Source: Cellulomonas sp. B6
GTDB lineage: Bacteria; Actinomycetota; Actinomycetes; Actinomycetales; Cellulomonadaceae
Length of the DNA stretch: 58,703 bases
Direction: 5' to 3'
Assembly (NCBI RefSeq): GCF_001462455.1
Contig: NZ_LNTD01000229.1
Span: 1-58,703, forward strand
Under the pieces are notes generated by a model. The model worked only from the letters and a program-made list of their open reading frames with translations. It did not search any database and had not been told where the DNA came from. This document shows positions 17,047 through 27,669 of this stretch, piece after piece (the first letter of the stretch is position 1; every line of letters begins with the position of its first letter). The position numbers were made by a program, and so were the translations under genes.

Positions 17047-18135
17047 GTGCCCGCACCCGCGATCCCGCCCGCCCCCGTGGCGCCGGGCGTCGCGTGGTTC
17101 GGTGGGCGTCGGGCGATCGGCGTCGTCGAGCACGCGGACCTGCGCGAGCGCCCCGGCGCACTCGCGACACCCGGCTGGTGGGCACTCGTGGGGGAGTTCG
17201 AGGGTCGCGTCGACGCATGGCGGTTCGCGCGCGTCGGGCCCGACCGGGTCACCACCGACCCCGCGACGTGGCGAGGCCCGGACCCCGGCACGTGGACGAC
17301 GTCCCTCGACCGGGGCTCGTACGTCTCCGCGGTCGACGCCGTGCGTGCGCACGTCCGCGAGGGGCTCGTCTACCAGGCCAACCTCTGCCGCGTGCTGTCC
17401 GCGCCCCTGCTCGCTGCCGGTGGCGACGAGCCGGACGCGCGCGCCCTCGCGGCGCGCCTGGCGGCCGGCAACCCTGCGCCGTACGCGGGCGGCGTGCACG
17501 TGCCGTCCGGCGGCGCCGTGCCCGGCACGTGGGTCGTGACGGCCTCGCCCGAGCTGTTCCTGCGCGTGCGCGACGGCGTCGTGACGTCCGGCCCCATCAA
17601 GGGCACGGCGGCAACCCCGGGCGGCCTCACGGCCAAGGACCGGGCCGAGAACGTCATGATCACCGACCTCGTGCGCAACGACCTGCAGCGCGTGTGCCGC
17701 CCCGGCACGGTCGCGGTGACCGACCTGCTCGCGACCGAGGCCCACCCCGGCCTCGTGCACCTGGTCTCGACCGTGGCCGGCGAGCTCGAGCCCGGTGTCG
17801 CGCACGCGCCCGACCTCGTCGCGCGGCTGCTGGACGCGACCTACCCGCCCGGCTCGGTGTCCGGTGCGCCCAAGAGCTCGGCCCTCCGCGTCATCTCCGA
17901 GCTCGAGCCCGTGCCGCGCGGCCCGTACTGCGGGCTCGTCGGCTGGGTGCGTGTCGGCGAGGACGGCACGGTCGAGGCCGAGCTCGCCGTCGGCATCCGC
18001 ACGTTCTGGTGGCGCGACGGCACGCTGCGGTTCGGCACCGGCGCGGGCATCACGTGGGGGAGCGACGCCGCGGCGGAGTGGGACGAGACCGAGCTGAAGG
18101 CCGCGCGGCTCGTCGCGCTCGCGTCCGGGCCCTGA
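17047..18135 (+). CDS. pabB: Aminodeoxychorismate synthase component I
   Basis: A 362-residue chorismate-binding enzyme. The PabB signature PIKGTAATPG with K185 separates it from anthranilate and isochorismate synthases, and GAPKSSALRVISELEP and PYCGLVGW are the conserved chorismate-site segments. It makes 4-amino-4-deoxychorismate for folate with ammonia from a glutaminase partner; no pabA is present in the window. The N-terminal domain is short compared with the usual roughly 450-residue PabB. pabC follows 38 bases later on the same strand, so the pair supplies p-aminobenzoate. Confidence 0.88.
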   Translation: MPAPAIPPAPVAPGVAWFGGRRAIGVVEHADLRERPGALATPGWWALVGEFEGRVDAWRFARVGPDRVTTDPATWRGPDPGTWTTSLDRGSYVSAVDAVRAHVREGLVYQANLCRVLSAPLLAAGGDEPDARALAARLAAGNPAPYAGGVHVPSGGAVPGTWVVTASPELFLRVRDGVVTSGPIKGTAATPGGLTAKDRAENVMITDLVRNDLQRVCRPGTVAVTDLLATEAHPGLVHLVSTVAGELEPGVAHAPDLVARLLDATYPPGSVSGAPKSSALRVISELEPVPRGPYCGLVGWVRVGEDGTVEAELAVGIRTFWWRDGTLRFGTGAGITWGSDAAAEWDETELKAARLVALASGP

Positions 18136-18161
18136 CGCGCCCGCCGCGCGACGCCCGGTGG

Positions 18162-18167
18162 CAGGAT
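18162..18167 (+). promoter_or_regulatory. Possible -10 box of pabC, leaderless type
   Basis: CAGGAT ends 6 bases before GTG 18174. The first base is not the usual T, so this is weaker than the other sites. Confidence 0.35.
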
Positions 18168-18173
18168 GACCGG

Positions 18174-19037
18174 GTGGACCTCGCGATCTGGGCCGGCGGC
18201 CGGCTGCACACCCCCGACGAGCCCGTGCTGACGGCGGTCGACCACGGCCTGACGGTCGGCGACGGCGTCTTCGAGACGTGCGGCGTGCACCGCGGCACCG
18301 CGTTCGCCCTCACGCGCCACCTCGCGCGTCTGGAGCGCTCCGCGGCGGGCCTGGGCCTGCCGCCGTTGCCGCTCGACGAGGTCCGCGAGGGTGTCCGCGC
18401 CGTCCTGGCGGCCGCGGGCGACCGCGCCGGCCGGCTGCGCATCACCGTGACGGGCGGACCCGGCCCGATGGGGTCGCAGCGCCTCGCGCCCGCCGAGCAG
18501 CGGCCGACCGTGGTCGTCGTGGCGGCGCCCGGGGGAGCGAGCGACGTGTCGCGGGCGGTGCGCGTGCCCTGGGTGCGCAACGAGCGGTCCCCGATCGCCG
18601 GGCTCAAGACGACGTCGTACGCCGAGAACGTCGTCGCGCTCGCGCGGGCGCGCGAGGTCGGCGCGGACGAGGCGCTGCTCGCCGACACGCGGGGGCGCCT
18701 CAGCGAGGGCACCGGCTCGAACGTGTTCGTCGAGGTCGGCGGCGAGCTGCTGACGCCCTCGCTCGAGACCGGCTGCCTCGCGGGCATCACGCGCGACCTG
18801 CTGCTGCTGTGGGGTGCCGAGGCGGGGCTGCCGGTCCGCGAGGCCGCGCCCGACGAGCTGCCGTGGGAGGTGCTCGACGACGTCGTGGCCGGGCGCGCGC
18901 ACCTCGTGCTCACGGGCTCCGTCCGCAACGTCACGCCCGTCGTCCGGCTCGACGACGCCGACGTGGCCGCGGGCCCGCTGTCGGTCGAGGCGCGCCGCGT
19001 CTTCCTCGCACGGCTCGCGGACGACCTCGACCCCTGA
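18174..19037 (+). CDS. pabC: Aminodeoxychorismate lyase, class IV aminotransferase fold
   Basis: A 287-residue PLP enzyme of fold type IV. VDHGLTVGDGVFET near the N-terminus is the class IV phosphate-site region and K145 in AGLKTTSYAENV is the Schiff-base lysine. EGTGSNVFVEVGG is the later signature. Next to pabB it should release pyruvate from aminodeoxychorismate to give p-aminobenzoate. Branched-chain or D-amino-acid aminotransferase is the alternative within the fold; the pabB context decides. GTG 18174 is the only well-placed start, and the ATG at 18166 is out of frame. Confidence 0.88.
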   Translation: MDLAIWAGGRLHTPDEPVLTAVDHGLTVGDGVFETCGVHRGTAFALTRHLARLERSAAGLGLPPLPLDEVREGVRAVLAAAGDRAGRLRITVTGGPGPMGSQRLAPAEQRPTVVVVAAPGGASDVSRAVRVPWVRNERSPIAGLKTTSYAENVVALARAREVGADEALLADTRGRLSEGTGSNVFVEVGGELLTPSLETGCLAGITRDLLLLWGAEAGLPVREAAPDELPWEVLDDVVAGRAHLVLTGSVRNVTPVVRLDDADVAAGPLSVEARRVFLARLADDLDP

Positions 19038-19074
19038 CCCGTCGTCGCCGCGCGACCGCTCCCCGACGCGCGAC

Positions 19075-19101
19075 GGCCGGTCCCGCGAGGCGGGACCGGC
19101 C
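19075..19101. terminator. Bidirectional terminator between pabC and the ssgB-like gene
   Basis: GGCCGGTCCCGC and GCGGGACCGGCC form a perfect 12-bp stem with a 3-base loop, placed between two convergent genes. Confidence 0.75.
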
Positions 19102-19139
19102 GGGTGCCGTGGGACGCCGGGGCGTCGGGAGGGAGGTCG

Positions 19140-19568
19140 TCAGGCGGTCAGCAGCGCCGCGATGAGCGCCGTGATCTCGCCCTCCATCTTGTCGGACTCG
19201 TTGCCGACCGGGACGAGCGACTCGGTCGCGGCCAGGAACCGCAGCAGGGGCTCGGTGGGCGCCGCCAGCAGCGCGCTGCCCTCCACGCCCGACAGCGAGA
19301 CGAGCGTGTAGTCGGGGTCGTCGTCGCGCCACACCTGCACGTCGCCCGTGCCCGCCGGGGCGTCCGCGACCGCGTGCACGCCCTGCACCAGCAGCTCGCG
19401 CCCCAGCAGCCACGTGGACATAGTGTGCGCGCCCGTGAAGACCGCGCGGACCGTGTACGGGTCGGTGGTCCGGAAGGACAGCTCCGCGGACACCGGGATG
19501 ACTGTCGCGTCGGACCCGATCAGCTGCATGGCGACGACCTCGACGACGTCGTACGACGAGTCCGTCAT
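19140..19568 (-). CDS. SsgA-family sporulation/cell-division regulator (SsgB-like)
   Basis: A 142-residue SsgA/SsgB-like protein. Family landmarks are VPVSAELSFRTTDPYTVRAVF, the LLGRELL segment and the DVQVWR core, over the usual length. In Streptomyces SsgB recruits FtsZ at sporulation septa; relatives occur in actinobacteria that do not form spores, where they are linked to cell division and morphology. ATG 19568 is preferred over a longer open frame because AGGAGG lies 8 bases upstream on this strand. The gene converges on pabC with a terminator between. The 286 bases upstream, to the tRNA-Val, hold nothing else I recognise. Confidence 0.88.
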   Translation of the reverse strand: MTDSSYDVVEVVAMQLIGSDATVIPVSAELSFRTTDPYTVRAVFTGAHTMSTWLLGRELLVQGVHAVADAPAGTGDVQVWRDDDPDYTLVSLSGVEGSALLAAPTEPLLRFLAATESLVPVGNESDKMEGEITALIAALLTA

Positions 19569-19803
19569 CAAGGTCCTCCTGTCGCGGGTGCGGCCCGTCG
19601 GCGGGCCGTGGGAACACATCATGGCAGGACGGATGTCCCATTGGACCGGTGCGTGCCCACAGTTCACCCGCCCGGACCCTTCCTGACCAGTAGGAAAGCG
19701 TTAGCCATCCCGTCACGGGTGATCGGTAAGCGCCTTCTGCGGTGCTTTGCACGACTTCCCGTGCCGATCGCGGGCTCGGTTCGGAGATCCGGCCGACGTC
19801 CGC

Positions 19804-19809
19804 TAGCAT
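19804..19809 (+). promoter_or_regulatory. -10 box of tRNA-Val (CAC)
   Basis: TAGCAT lies 45 bases before the mature tRNA end. The -35 region is weak. Confidence 0.4.
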
Positions 19810-19854
19810 CGTCTCCCGTGCCGCCCCCGGGTGGTGCACGTCGTTCGACACGAC

Positions 19855-19926
19855 GGGCGATTGGCTCAGTGGTAGAGCGCCTCGTTCACACCGAGGAGGT
19901 CACTGGTTCGAACCCAGTATCGCCCA
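19855..19926 (+). tRNA. tRNA-Val (CAC)
   Basis: GGGCGAT/ATCGCCC acceptor stem, anticodon loop TTCACAC giving CAC, T arm GGTTCGAACC. The discriminator is A; the next bases are CCC, so CCA is not encoded. Acceptor and T arms are the same as in tRNA-Val (GAC) at 16491. Confidence 0.95.
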
Positions 19927-19932
19927 CCCGCA

Positions 19933-19966
19933 CAGCACGCCCCCGGCCTCGGCCGGGGGCGTGCTG
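19933..19966 (+). terminator. Terminator of tRNA-Val (CAC)
   Basis: CAGCACGCCCCCGGCC pairs perfectly with GGCCGGGGGCGTGCTG across a 2-base centre, 6 bases after the tRNA. This is a 16-bp GC-rich stem. Confidence 0.8.
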
Positions 19967-20068
19967 CGTCTCCCGGGGATCACGCCCGTCGTCCCGGCTG
20001 GTCCGTGCCCGTCCGTGGCAGGTCCCGCGCGGACGGCGTCGCCGCAGGTGGCGCCCCGACGCGCGTGC

Positions 20069-20074
20069 CAGACT
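20069..20074 (+). promoter_or_regulatory. Possible -10 box of nadE, leaderless type
   Basis: CAGACT ends 7 bases before GTG 20082, with no ribosome-binding site in between. Confidence 0.35.
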
Positions 20075-20081
20075 CGACGCC

Positions 20082-22139
<2,058 letters not shown>

Positions 22140-22198
22140 CCACCGCCTGACCTTGTCGGTCGCGGCGTATCGCGTCGGTGGTCGGGCGTCGCGGTCGG

Positions 22199-22204
22199 TA
22201 GCAT
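22199..22204 (+). promoter_or_regulatory. -10 box of thrS
   Basis: TAGCAT implies a leader of about 64 bases to GTG 22275, too short for a T-box riboswitch. Confidence 0.5.
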
Positions 22205-22274
22205 CGACCACGCCCTGGTCGGCGAGCGCCGACGTGCCGCGACGCGGCGGGCGTGCACCCGAGGAGCCCTGATC

Positions 22275-24290
22275 GTGCCCGAGCAGATCACCCTGACCGT
22301 CGACGGCGTCGAGACCCCGGTCGCGCAGGGCACGACGGGCACGGACCTGTTCGGCGACCGCCGCGACGTCGTCGTCGTGCGCGTGGACGGCGAGCTCACG
22401 GACCTCGCGCTGCCGCTGCCCGCCGGCGCGGTCGTCGAGGCCGTCACCATCGACTCGCCCGACGGGCTGTCGGTGCTGCGGCACTCGGCGGCGCACGTGC
22501 TCGCGCAGGCCGTGCAGGAGGTCAACCCGCAGGCGCGCCTGGGCATCGGCCCGCCCATCACCGACGGGTTCTACTACGACTTCGACGTCGAGACCCCGTT
22601 CACGCCCGAGGACCTCAAGGCGATCGAGAAGGTCATGAACCGGATCGTCAAGGAGGGGCAGACCTTCCGCCGGTGGGACGTGACCGAGGCGCAGGCGCGC
22701 GAGGAGCTCGCGGCCGAGCCGTACAAGCTCGAGCTCATCGGGCTCAAGGGCGAGGCAGGTGACGCGGCCGACGGCGCGTCGGTCGAGGTCGGTCTCGGCG
22801 GGCTGTCGATCTACCAGAACGTGCGCGGCGCGGGCCGCGAGTCCGAGACCGTCGTGTGGCAGGACCTGTGCCGCGGGCCGCACCTGCCCAGCACCCGCCT
22901 CATCGGCAACGGCTTCCAGCTCACCCGGTCCGCCGCGGCGTACTGGCGCGGGTCCGAGAAGAACCCGCAGCTGCAGCGCGTGTACGGCACCGCGTGGCCC
23001 ACCAAGGATGAGCTCAAGGCCCACCTCGAGCGCCTCGCCGAGGCCGAGCGCCGCGACCACCGCCGCCTGGGCAACGAGCTCGACCTGTTCTCGTTCCCCG
23101 AGGAGATCGGCTCCGGCCTGTCGGTGTTCCACCCCAAGGGCGGCATCGTCCGCATGGAGATGGAGCACTACTCCCGCAGGCGCCACGTGGAGTCGGGCTA
23201 CTCGTTCGTCAACACGCCGCACATCACCAAGGAGCAGCTCTTCCAGATCTCGGGCCACCTCGACTGGTACGCCGACGGCATGTACCCGCCGATGCAGCTC
23301 GACGAGGAGCGCGACGCCGACGGCAACGTGCGGCGCGCGGGGCAGAACTACTACCTCAAGCCCATGAACTGCCCCATGCACAACCTCATCTTCAAGTCGC
23401 GCGGGCGCTCGTACCGCGAGCTGCCGCTGCGGCTGTTCGAGTTCGGCACCGTCTACCGGTACGAGAAGTCGGGCGTCGTGCACGGCATGACCCGCGGGCG
23501 CGGCTTCACGCAGGACGACGCGCACATCTACTGCACCCGCGAGCAGATGCGCGACGAGCTCACGAGCCTGCTCACGTTCGTCCTCGAGCTCCTCAAGGAC
23601 TACGGCCTCGACGACTTCTACCTCGAGCTGTCGACCCGCAACCCCGAGAAGTCCGTCGGCTCGGACGAGGTGTGGGAGGAGGCCACCGAGACGCTGCGCG
23701 CGGTCGCCGAGGCCTCGGGCCTCGACCTCGTGCCCGACCCGGGCGGCGCCGCGTTCTACGGCCCCAAGATCTCCGTCCAGGCCAAGGACGCGATCGGCCG
23801 CACGTGGCAGATGTCGACCATCCAGCTCGACTTCAACCTGCCCGAGCGGTTCGAGCTGGAGTACACCGCGCCCGACGGCAGCCGGCAGCGGCCCGTCATG
23901 ATCCACCGCGCGCTGTTCGGCTCGATCGAGCGGTTCTTCGCGGTCCTCACCGAGCACTACGCGGGCGCCTTCCCGGCGTGGCTCGCTCCCGTGCAGGTGC
24001 TCGCCGTGCCCGTCGCCGAGCCGTTCGAGCCGTACCTCGACGAGGTCGTGTCGCGCCTGCGGGCGCAGGGCGTGCGCGCCGAGGTCGACCGCTCGGACGA
24101 CCGGTTCGGCAAGAAGATCCGCAACGCCTCGACGCAGAAGATCCCGTTCGTGCTCATCGCGGGCGGCGAGGACGCCGAGGCCGGTGCGGTCTCGTTCCGC
24201 TACCGCGACGGCCGCCAGGACAACGGCGTGCCCGTCGACGAGGCGATCGAGCGGATCGTCACGGCCGTGCGCGACCGCGTGCAGGTCTGA
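22275..24290 (+). CDS. thrS: Threonyl-tRNA synthetase
   Basis: A 671-residue class II synthetase with a TGS domain (residues 1 to about 60), the editing domain ([11 protein letters not shown] near 72), the catalytic core and an anticodon-binding domain. C366 in [10 protein letters not shown] is the first zinc ligand, and [11 protein letters not shown] gives the next. It charges tRNA-Thr and clears mischarged Ser. GTG 22275 follows GAGGAG (22261-22266). It starts the block that continues with the HIT gene and the phosphatidylinositol-mannoside genes, with only 3 bases to the next start. Confidence 0.96.
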   Translation: MPEQITLTVDGVETPVAQGTTGTDLFGDRRDVVVVRVDGELTDLALPLPAGAVVEAVTIDSPDGLSVLRHSAAHVLAQAVQEVNPQARLGIGPPITDGFYYDFDVETPFTPEDLKAIEKVMNRIVKEGQTFRRWDVTEAQAREELAAEPYKLELIGLKGEAGDAADGASVEVGLGGLSIYQNVRGAGRESETVVWQDLCRGPHLPSTRLIGNGFQLTRSAAAYWRGSEKNPQLQRVYGTAWPTKDELKAHLERLAEAERRDHRRLGNELDLFSFPEEIGSGLSVFHPKGGIVRMEMEHYSRRRHVESGYSFVNTPHITKEQLFQISGHLDWYADGMYPPMQLDEERDADGNVRRAGQNYYLKPMNCPMHNLIFKSRGRSYRELPLRLFEFGTVYRYEKSGVVHGMTRGRGFTQDDAHIYCTREQMRDELTSLLTFVLELLKDYGLDDFYLELSTRNPEKSVGSDEVWEEATETLRAVAEASGLDLVPDPGGAAFYGPKISVQAKDAIGRTWQMSTIQLDFNLPERFELEYTAPDGSRQRPVMIHRALFGSIERFFAVLTEHYAGAFPAWLAPVQVLAVPVAEPFEPYLDEVVSRLRAQGVRAEVDRSDDRFGKKIRNASTQKIPFVLIAGGEDAEAGAVSFRYRDGRQDNGVPVDEAIERIVTAVRDRVQV

Positions 24291-24293
24291 GCC

Positions 24294-24866
24294 GTGACCT
24301 CCTCCGACGAGGTCGAGGTCGAGCCCGCCGGTGCCTTCGCGGGCGACCCGGACGGGCTCGACCGGCTGTGGACGCCGCACCGCATGGTGTACATCGGCGG
24401 GCAGGACAAGCCCGTCGACGACGCCCCCGGCGACGGCTGCCCGTTCTGCCGCATCCCCGCGCTGAGCGACGAGCAGGGGCTCGTCGTGCACCGCGGCGCG
24501 GTCGCCTACGTGGTGATGAACCTCTACCCGTACAACTCGGGCCACCTGCTGGTGTGCCCGTACCGCCACGTCGCCGACTACACGGACCTCACCGAGCCCG
24601 AGGTCGCCGAGGTCGCCGCGCTCACCCGCACCGCCATGCGCGTCGTGCGCGACGTGATGGCGCCCCAGGGGTTCAACCTCGGGATGAACCAGGGGCAGGT
24701 CGCCGGCGCCGGCATCCAGGCGCACCTGCACCAGCACGTCGTCCCCCGCTGGGGCGGCGACGCGAACTTCCTGCCCGTCGTCGCCCGCACGCGTGCGCTG
24801 CCCGCCCTGCTCGGCGACACGCGCGCCGCGCTCGCGGCCGCGTGGCCCACCGGCACGGAGGTCTGA
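24294..24866 (+). CDS. HIT-family nucleotide hydrolase/phosphorylase
   Basis: A 190-residue histidine-triad protein with H144, H146 and H148 in QAHLHQHVVP. DGCPFCRIP near 46 has the cysteine pair seen in actinobacterial AP4A-phosphorylase-like HIT proteins (Rv2613c type). It should cleave dinucleoside polyphosphates or AMP conjugates. It sits between thrS and pgsA, with gaps of 3 bases on both sides, the conserved order in actinobacteria. The functional link to lipid synthesis is unclear. Confidence 0.9.
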   Translation: MTSSDEVEVEPAGAFAGDPDGLDRLWTPHRMVYIGGQDKPVDDAPGDGCPFCRIPALSDEQGLVVHRGAVAYVVMNLYPYNSGHLLVCPYRHVADYTDLTEPEVAEVAALTRTAMRVVRDVMAPQGFNLGMNQGQVAGAGIQAHLHQHVVPRWGGDANFLPVVARTRALPALLGDTRAALAAAWPTGTEV

Positions 24867-24869
24867 CGC

Positions 24870-25481
24870 GTGCTCAGCCGCCTGCGCGGTCTCATGACGC
24901 GCCTGTGGACCCCGCTCGCCGACGTGCTCCTGCGCGCCGGCGTCTCGCCCGACGCGGTGACGATCACCGGCACGCTCGTCGTGGTCGCGACCGCGCTGTG
25001 GGCGTTCCCCACCGGGCACCTGCTGCTCGGTGCCCTGCTCATCGCGCTGTTCACGCTCACCGACTCGATCGACGGCGTCATGGCGCGCCGCGCGGGCCGC
25101 AGCGGCCCCTGGGGCGCGTTCCTCGACTCGACGCTCGACCGGTTCGGCGACGGCGCGATCTTCGCGGGCCTCGTGCTCTGGTACACCGGCGCGGGCGACC
25201 ACCGGCCCACGGCGGTGCTGGCCCTCGCGTGCCTCGTCCTCGGCTCGATCGTGCCCTACGCGCGCGCCCGCGCCGAGGGGCTCGGCATGACCGCCTCGGG
25301 TGGCATCGCGGAGCGCGCCGACCGGCTCTTCGCCGTGCTGCTGGCCGCGTTCCTCGTCGGCCTCGGCCTGCCGGTCGTCGTCATGACCGTGGTGCTCGCG
25401 CTGCTCGCGCTCGCGTCCGCCGTCACCGTCGTCCAGCGCATGGCCGCCGTGCGCCGCCAGGTCCGGGAGGCGGCCTCGTGA
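24870..25481 (+). CDS. pgsA: Phosphatidylinositol-phosphate synthase, CDP-alcohol phosphatidyltransferase family
   Basis: A 203-residue membrane enzyme with about six hydrophobic segments. The CDP-alcohol phosphatidyltransferase motif is complete: D65, D68, G69, A72, R73, G82, D86 and D90. In actinobacteria this gene position encodes the enzyme that joins CDP-diacylglycerol to inositol-1-phosphate, the base of phosphatidylinositol mannosides. Its stop overlaps the patA GTG by 4 bases. The neighbours patA and pimA make the PIP synthase reading much more likely than PGP synthase. Confidence 0.9.
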   Translation: MLSRLRGLMTRLWTPLADVLLRAGVSPDAVTITGTLVVVATALWAFPTGHLLLGALLIALFTLTDSIDGVMARRAGRSGPWGAFLDSTLDRFGDGAIFAGLVLWYTGAGDHRPTAVLALACLVLGSIVPYARARAEGLGMTASGGIAERADRLFAVLLAAFLVGLGLPVVVMTVVLALLALASAVTVVQRMAAVRRQVREAAS

Positions 25482-26467
25482 GGTTCGACGTCGCGCGCGC
25501 CTACCACCTCGCCTGGCGCGTCGGTCACCGCGTCCCGGGGCCCGTCGTGCGCGCGCTCACCACGCTCGGGGCCGACGTCGCGTGGTGGCGCCGCGGGTCC
25601 GGCGTGCGGCGCCTCGAGGCGAACCTCGCGCGCGTGCGGCCCGAGCTCGACCCCGCCGCGCTGCGGAGGCTGTCACGCGCCGGCATGCGGTCGTACATGC
25701 GCTACTTCGGCGAGACCCTCACGCTGCGCGGCGCGAGCCCCGAGCGCATCGCCGCGCGCGTGCGCGCCGCCGACGACCAGCCCGTCCGCGACCTGCTCGC
25801 CGACGGGCACGAGGTCGTCCTCGCCCTCGCCCACATGGGCAACTGGGACCTCGCGGGCGCCTGGGCCACCGCCCACCTCGCACCCGTGACGACGGTCGCC
25901 GAACGGCTCGAGCCCGAGGAGCTGTTCCAGGAGTTCCTCGCGTTCCGCGAGTCCATCGGCCTGACGATCATCCCGCTCACCGGCGGCGGCGACGTGTTCC
26001 GGCAGCTCGTGCGCGTCGCCCGGGGCGGTCCGGGGGTCCTGCCGCTGCTGGCCGACCGCGACCTCACGGCCAGGGGCGTCGAGGTCGACCTGTTCGGGCG
26101 CCGCGCGCGCGTGGCCGCCGGCCCCGCCGCGCTGGCGGTCTCGACCGGTGCGCCCCTGGTGCCCGCCGCCATCACCTACGAGCGTCTGCACGGCGCCCGC
26201 CGCCGCGCGGCCGGCACGCCGTGGGGCATCGTCATCACGTTCCTGCCGCGGGTCGCCGTCCCCGCGGACCTGCCGCGGGCCCAGCAGCTGCAGACCGTCA
26301 CGCAGGGCTGGGTCGACGCCCTCGCGGGGGTGATCCACGCACGACCGCAGGACTGGCACATGCTGCAGCGCGTGTTCGTCGAGGACCTCGACCCGGCGCG
26401 CGACGCCGCCCGGCGCGCCGCCGCGACGCCGGACCTCGCCGCCGGTGGCGAGGAGGGCGCGTCATGA
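25478..26467 (+). CDS. patA: Phosphatidylinositol mannoside acyltransferase
   Basis: A 329-residue lipid A/PIM acyltransferase-family protein with the HX4D catalytic pair H119 and D124 in AHMGNWD. LLADRDLTARGVEVDLFGR is the second family segment, near 190. In mycobacteria the homologue PatA acylates the mannose of PIM1 on the cytoplasmic face of the membrane. It overlaps pgsA and pimA by 4 bases each. The C-terminal 25 residues are Ala-rich and probably disordered. Confidence 0.9.
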   Translation: MRFDVARAYHLAWRVGHRVPGPVVRALTTLGADVAWWRRGSGVRRLEANLARVRPELDPAALRRLSRAGMRSYMRYFGETLTLRGASPERIAARVRAADDQPVRDLLADGHEVVLALAHMGNWDLAGAWATAHLAPVTTVAERLEPEELFQEFLAFRESIGLTIIPLTGGGDVFRQLVRVARGGPGVLPLLADRDLTARGVEVDLFGRRARVAAGPAALAVSTGAPLVPAAITYERLHGARRRAAGTPWGIVITFLPRVAVPADLPRAQQLQTVTQGWVDALAGVIHARPQDWHMLQRVFVEDLDPARDAARRAAATPDLAAGGEEGAS

Positions 26468-27669
26468 GCGAACGACCGCTGCGCGTCGGGATCGTCTGCC
26501 CGTACTCGTTCGACGTGCCCGGGGGCGTGCAGTTCCACGTGCGCGACCTCGCGGAGTCGCTCCTGCAGCGCGGGCACGACGTGTCCGTGCTCGCGCCCGC
26601 GGCCGAGGACACGCCCGTCCCGCCGTACCTGGTCCCCGCGGGCCGTGCCGTGCCGGTCCACTACAACGGGTCGGTCGCGCGCCTGACGTTCGGGCCCGTG
26701 ACCGCCGGTCGCGTGCGCCGCTGGCTCGCCGCCGGCCGCTTCGACGTGCTGCACCTCCACGAGCCCGTGACGCCCAGCCTGGGCATGCTCGCGCTGTGGA
26801 TCGCGGACGGCCCGGTCGTCGCCACGTTCCACACGTCCATCACGCGTTCGCGCTCGCTGCAGGTCGCGTACCCGCTCGTCCGGCAGTCGCTCGAGAAGAT
26901 CTCGCTGCGCATCGCCGTCTCCGAGGACGCCCGGCGCACGCTCGTCGAGCACCTCGGCGGCGACGCGGTCGTCATCCCCAACGGCGTCCAGGTCGACGCG
27001 TTCGAGGGAGTCGGCACCGACCCCCGCTGGACCGGCACGCCCGACGCCCCCACGCTCGCGTTCCTCGGCCGGCTCGACGAGCCGCGCAAGGGCCTCGCGG
27101 TGCTGCTGAAGGCCATGCCCGCCGTCCTCGACGCCTACCCGGGCGCGCGGCTACTCGTCGCGGGCCGCGGCGACACCGGCGCCGAGCAGGCGCGCGAGGC
27201 GCTCGGCGACCGGGCGGGCGCGGTCGAGCTGCTCGGCGGCGTGAGCGAGCAGGACAAGGCGCGCCTGCTCGCGTCGGTCGACGCGTACGTCGCGCCGCAG
27301 ACCGGCGGCGAGAGCTTCGGCATCGTGCTGGTCGAGGCGATGAGCGCCGGCAGCGCGGTCGTCGCGAGCGACCTCGGCGCGTTCTCGCGCGTGCTCGACG
27401 GCGGCGAGGCGGGCGTGCTGTTCCGCACCGGTGACCCGGCCGACCTCGGCGCGACGCTGGTCCGCGTGCTCGGCGACCCCGAGCTGCGCGCCCGGGTGAC
27501 CGCGCGCGCGTCGCAGGTCGTGCGCCGGTACGACTGGTCGGCCGTCACGGACCAGGTGCTCGCGGTGTACGAGATGGCCGTCGCCGGGCGTGACGCCCCC
27601 GTCGGCGAGGACCCCTCGTCGCTGCGCGGCGCGCGCCTGCTCGAGCTGCGCAGGGGGAGGTCGTCGTGA
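26464..27669 (+). CDS. pimA: Phosphatidylinositol mannosyltransferase PimA-like (GT4)
   Basis: A 401-residue GT-B fold enzyme. PYSFDVPGGVQFHVRDL at the N-terminus and the EX7E-type segment ESFGIVLVEAMSAG near 282-296 are the GT4 marks. FLGRLDEPRKGL near 200 is the sugar-nucleotide region. It should add the first mannose from GDP-mannose to phosphatidylinositol at the inner membrane face. ATG 26464 overlaps the patA stop, and its own stop overlaps the next GTG by 4 bases. Confidence 0.93.
   Translation: MSERPLRVGIVCPYSFDVPGGVQFHVRDLAESLLQRGHDVSVLAPAAEDTPVPPYLVPAGRAVPVHYNGSVARLTFGPVTAGRVRRWLAAGRFDVLHLHEPVTPSLGMLALWIADGPVVATFHTSITRSRSLQVAYPLVRQSLEKISLRIAVSEDARRTLVEHLGGDAVVIPNGVQVDAFEGVGTDPRWTGTPDAPTLAFLGRLDEPRKGLAVLLKAMPAVLDAYPGARLLVAGRGDTGAEQAREALGDRAGAVELLGGVSEQDKARLLASVDAYVAPQTGGESFGIVLVEAMSAGSAVVASDLGAFSRVLDGGEAGVLFRTGDPADLGATLVRVLGDPELRARVTARASQVVRRYDWSAVTDQVLAVYEMAVAGRDAPVGEDPSSLRGARLLELRRGRSS

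Noticed and set aside
22205-22274. T-box riboswitch upstream of thrS (also considered for hisS and aspS)
   Set aside because: The leaders are about 64 bases or shorter and lack any T-box sequence or specifier stem.
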